DNA from: Desulfobacterales bacterium
Lineage (GTDB): Bacteria; Desulfobacterota; Desulfobacteria; Desulfobacterales; 4be13
Direction: 5' to 3'
Length of the DNA: 17,463 nt
Assembly (NCBI GenBank): GCA_029940115.1
Contig: JAOZRQ010000036.1
Location: 6,319 to 23,781 of the forward strand
The stretch's first letter is position 1. Every line of letters begins with the position of its first letter. Below, one piece after another: positions 16,374 through 17,463 of the stretch. The notes under the pieces are model-generated. The model saw nothing but the letters and a program-made list of their open reading frames with translations. It made no database searches and was not told the DNA's origin. A program made the position numbers and the translations under genes.

Positions 16374-16558
16374 TGCATGGCCAATCCTTCTTATAAACCC
16401 ATCCTTAGTAGTTCCAAAGAAGGCCGAAAGAGATGCATGGCCAATCCTTCTCATGAACCATCCTTAGTGGTTTCAATCACGCGAATCACAGTTCAGGCCA
16501 TGGGAAAAAAATCATGGCAATCACAAAAATCACACGAATCACAGTTCAGACAATGGGG
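16374..16558 (+). repeat. two short tandem duplications
   Basis: A 60-bp unit beginning TGCATGGCCAATCCTTCT occurs at 16374 and 16434, followed by 'catccttagt.gtt' in both. Immediately after, a second type of about 45 bp ('cgaatcacagttcag.c.atggg') occurs at about 16484 and 16538. Confidence 0.8.
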
Positions 16559-16583
16559 GGCAAAAGTCTCACCCACATCTTCC

Positions 16584-16606
16584 GGCACGATTCGAAAAAT
16601 CGTGCC
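16584..16606. repeat. perfect 9-bp hairpin
   Basis: GGCACGATT (16584-16592), loop CGAAA, AATCGTGCC (16598-16606). It has the same ATT/AAT closing pairs as the other hairpins of the window but a different loop. Confidence 0.8.
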
Positions 16607-16832
16607 ACTTTGGCAGTTTGGACAATCTGCTGCTCGGTCTGGCTCTGGCCCGCCAATGCAGGCACTGGCATGACTCGCATGTCAATGCCCCCCGAAGGCG
16701 GACACTCCCATTTGCAACTCGTGACTGATTGAAAAGATGCCGCTCGACCCTGCAAACGAGAACGCTTGGGATGTCGGATGTCAACAGCTTTCCTTCCGAA
16801 AGCGACATTTTTTTTGACATTTCAAGTTTTCC

Positions 16833-16930
16833 TTGATACTGAAGGGAATGAGACGCAAGAAGGGTTGCTCAGTCATTGAGGTTGAAAGGCAATGAGACCG
16901 CCCTTCCTGCACTCCCCTGCTTGAGCTCTT
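16833..16930 (+). repeat. degenerate dispersed repeat, copy 2
   Basis: Counterpart of 16174-16304, with the 'ttgatactgaagggaat' block first. It leads within 15 bp into the repeat shared with the antitoxin tail. Confidence 0.7.
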
Positions 16931-16973
16931 TTGGCGCTTGAGCCGGCACCCTGAAGGCTCGCGTCGGGTACGA

Positions 16974-17005
16974 GCACGGGATCCCCTAAATTCGTTATAA
17001 TCAGC
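16974..17005 (+). repeat. 32-bp dispersed repeat carrying TATAAT (copy 2)
   Basis: Matches the reverse complement of 2339-2370 with 2 mismatches. Here it is in non-coding DNA, with the same TATAAT box. Confidence 0.75.
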
Positions 17006-17173
17006 AATTCTTTTGTCGATGGAGAGGAATAGGCCCGCCTATTGGAAAATCTACCGGACTGGCGGAGACACGGAAATTCCAGAGGGGCGATACGGAGAGA
17101 GATGAGGGATGAGGGGAGGGATGGCTTTGCCGTGCCAATCACGGCTGGACCTCGGCATGCAAGGCAAAGCCTC

Positions 17174-17206
17174 GCAACGGGAAGGGAGATGACGACGGGT
17201 CAGAGG
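17174..17206 (+). repeat. 34-bp dispersed repeat, copy 2
   Basis: Same strand as 3022-3055 and identical apart from one G in a G-run. Confidence 0.8.
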
Positions 17207-17421
17207 ATGGGACGGATTCCATGGCATCCATTCCATCTTGGAATCCGATGTCATGTTGCTTGGGAGAGAGCAGAAAATTCCAGAAGGGTGATATGGGAGG
17301 GATTGTGGCAATCAGGGATCGACACTCAAGGCGGAGCCTTCATGAATGCGTTGCGAAGCGGAGCCTCGCAACGAGAAAGATGTCGGGGACAGGTCCGGAC
17401 CGAGCTTCCCCATGATGCTCT

Positions 17422-17443
17422 CGGCGGATTGGCAAATCCGCCG
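17422..17443. repeat. REP-like hairpin, GGATT stem
   Basis: CGGCGGATT (17422-17430), loop GGCA, AATCCGCCG (17435-17443). Same family as the hairpins at 56, 114, 3324 and 3352. A further half-unit (CGGATTTGTC) begins at the window edge. Confidence 0.85.
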
Positions 17444-17463
17444 CTTTCGGGTTCGGATTTGTC

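Larger units (their letters stand above)
16028..17463. other. gene-free stretch made of dispersed and tandem repeats
   Basis: No open frame here has a ribosome site with protein-like content. The right flank of the array (16028-16110) is the possible CRISPR leader but is not notably AT-rich. Recognisable repeats are listed separately. 17075-17390 is purine-rich with degenerate internal repeats (for example two versions of 'aaattccagargggygata' at about 17075 and 17276) and no gene. Confidence 0.7.

Noticed and set aside
16377..16732. plus-strand open frames right of the CRISPR array as small genes
   Set aside because: They translate tandem duplications and a hairpin, have no ribosome sites and no protein-like composition.

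Overview
The window is an AT/GC-balanced, repeat-rich stretch of a bacterial chromosome. Three things suggest a large-genome anaerobe of the Desulfobacterota (Desulfonema-like filamentous sulfate reducers are my best guess): a tungsten/molybdenum aldehyde ferredoxin oxidoreductase (AOR) family enzyme with an ADP-forming acyl-CoA synthetase, big LamG/Calx-beta and PQQ/Ig-type surface proteins, and many short hairpin repeats between genes. No rRNA, tRNA or taxonomic marker gene is present, so this assignment is inference.

Layout. 1-178: tandem 58-65 bp repeats that run into the 3' end of the first gene. 161-5144 (minus strand): two intact metabolic genes, the fused acyl-CoA synthetase (161-2302) and an AOR-family oxidoreductase (3408-5144). 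Between them lie an orphan Phd/YefM-type antitoxin (2330-2629), a decayed unknown gene (2633-2825), a 180-bp fragment duplicated from inside the AOR gene (2820-2998) and a 123-bp inverted-repeat element (3286-3408). 5500-10217 (plus strand): a 5'-truncated, three-times frameshifted gene for a giant surface protein of Calx-beta, FN3-like and LamG modules. 10218-11893: stitched remnants of a secreted beta-helix protein, a TPR protein and a histidine kinase. 12149-12892: an intact open frame that joins half a receiver domain to the C-terminal half of a sigma-54 activator. 12893-13625: hairpin repeats, then what reads as a complete sigma-54 control region (three identical-arm 17-bp dyads and a perfect -24/-12 promoter). 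13626-15306: a frameshifted PQQ/Ig/FN3/cadherin-like secreted protein gene. 15307-16027: a CRISPR array of 11 repeats without cas genes. 16028-17463: no gene, only dispersed repeats.

How it fits together. The left third is ordinary metabolism with intact genes. The rest is accessory DNA in decay, in which large exported modular proteins and two-component regulators have been cut and rejoined, while short palindromic repeats occupy nearly every gap. The best-supported unexpected signal is the sigma-54 control region at 13158-13391. It remains textbook-perfect although the gene it faces carries a frameshift in its fourth codon. The adjacent regulator has lost its ATPase core but keeps its Fis-type DNA-binding domain. 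The CRISPR array ends directly inside coding sequence of the same pseudogene, so the right half looks like a rearrangement hotspot.
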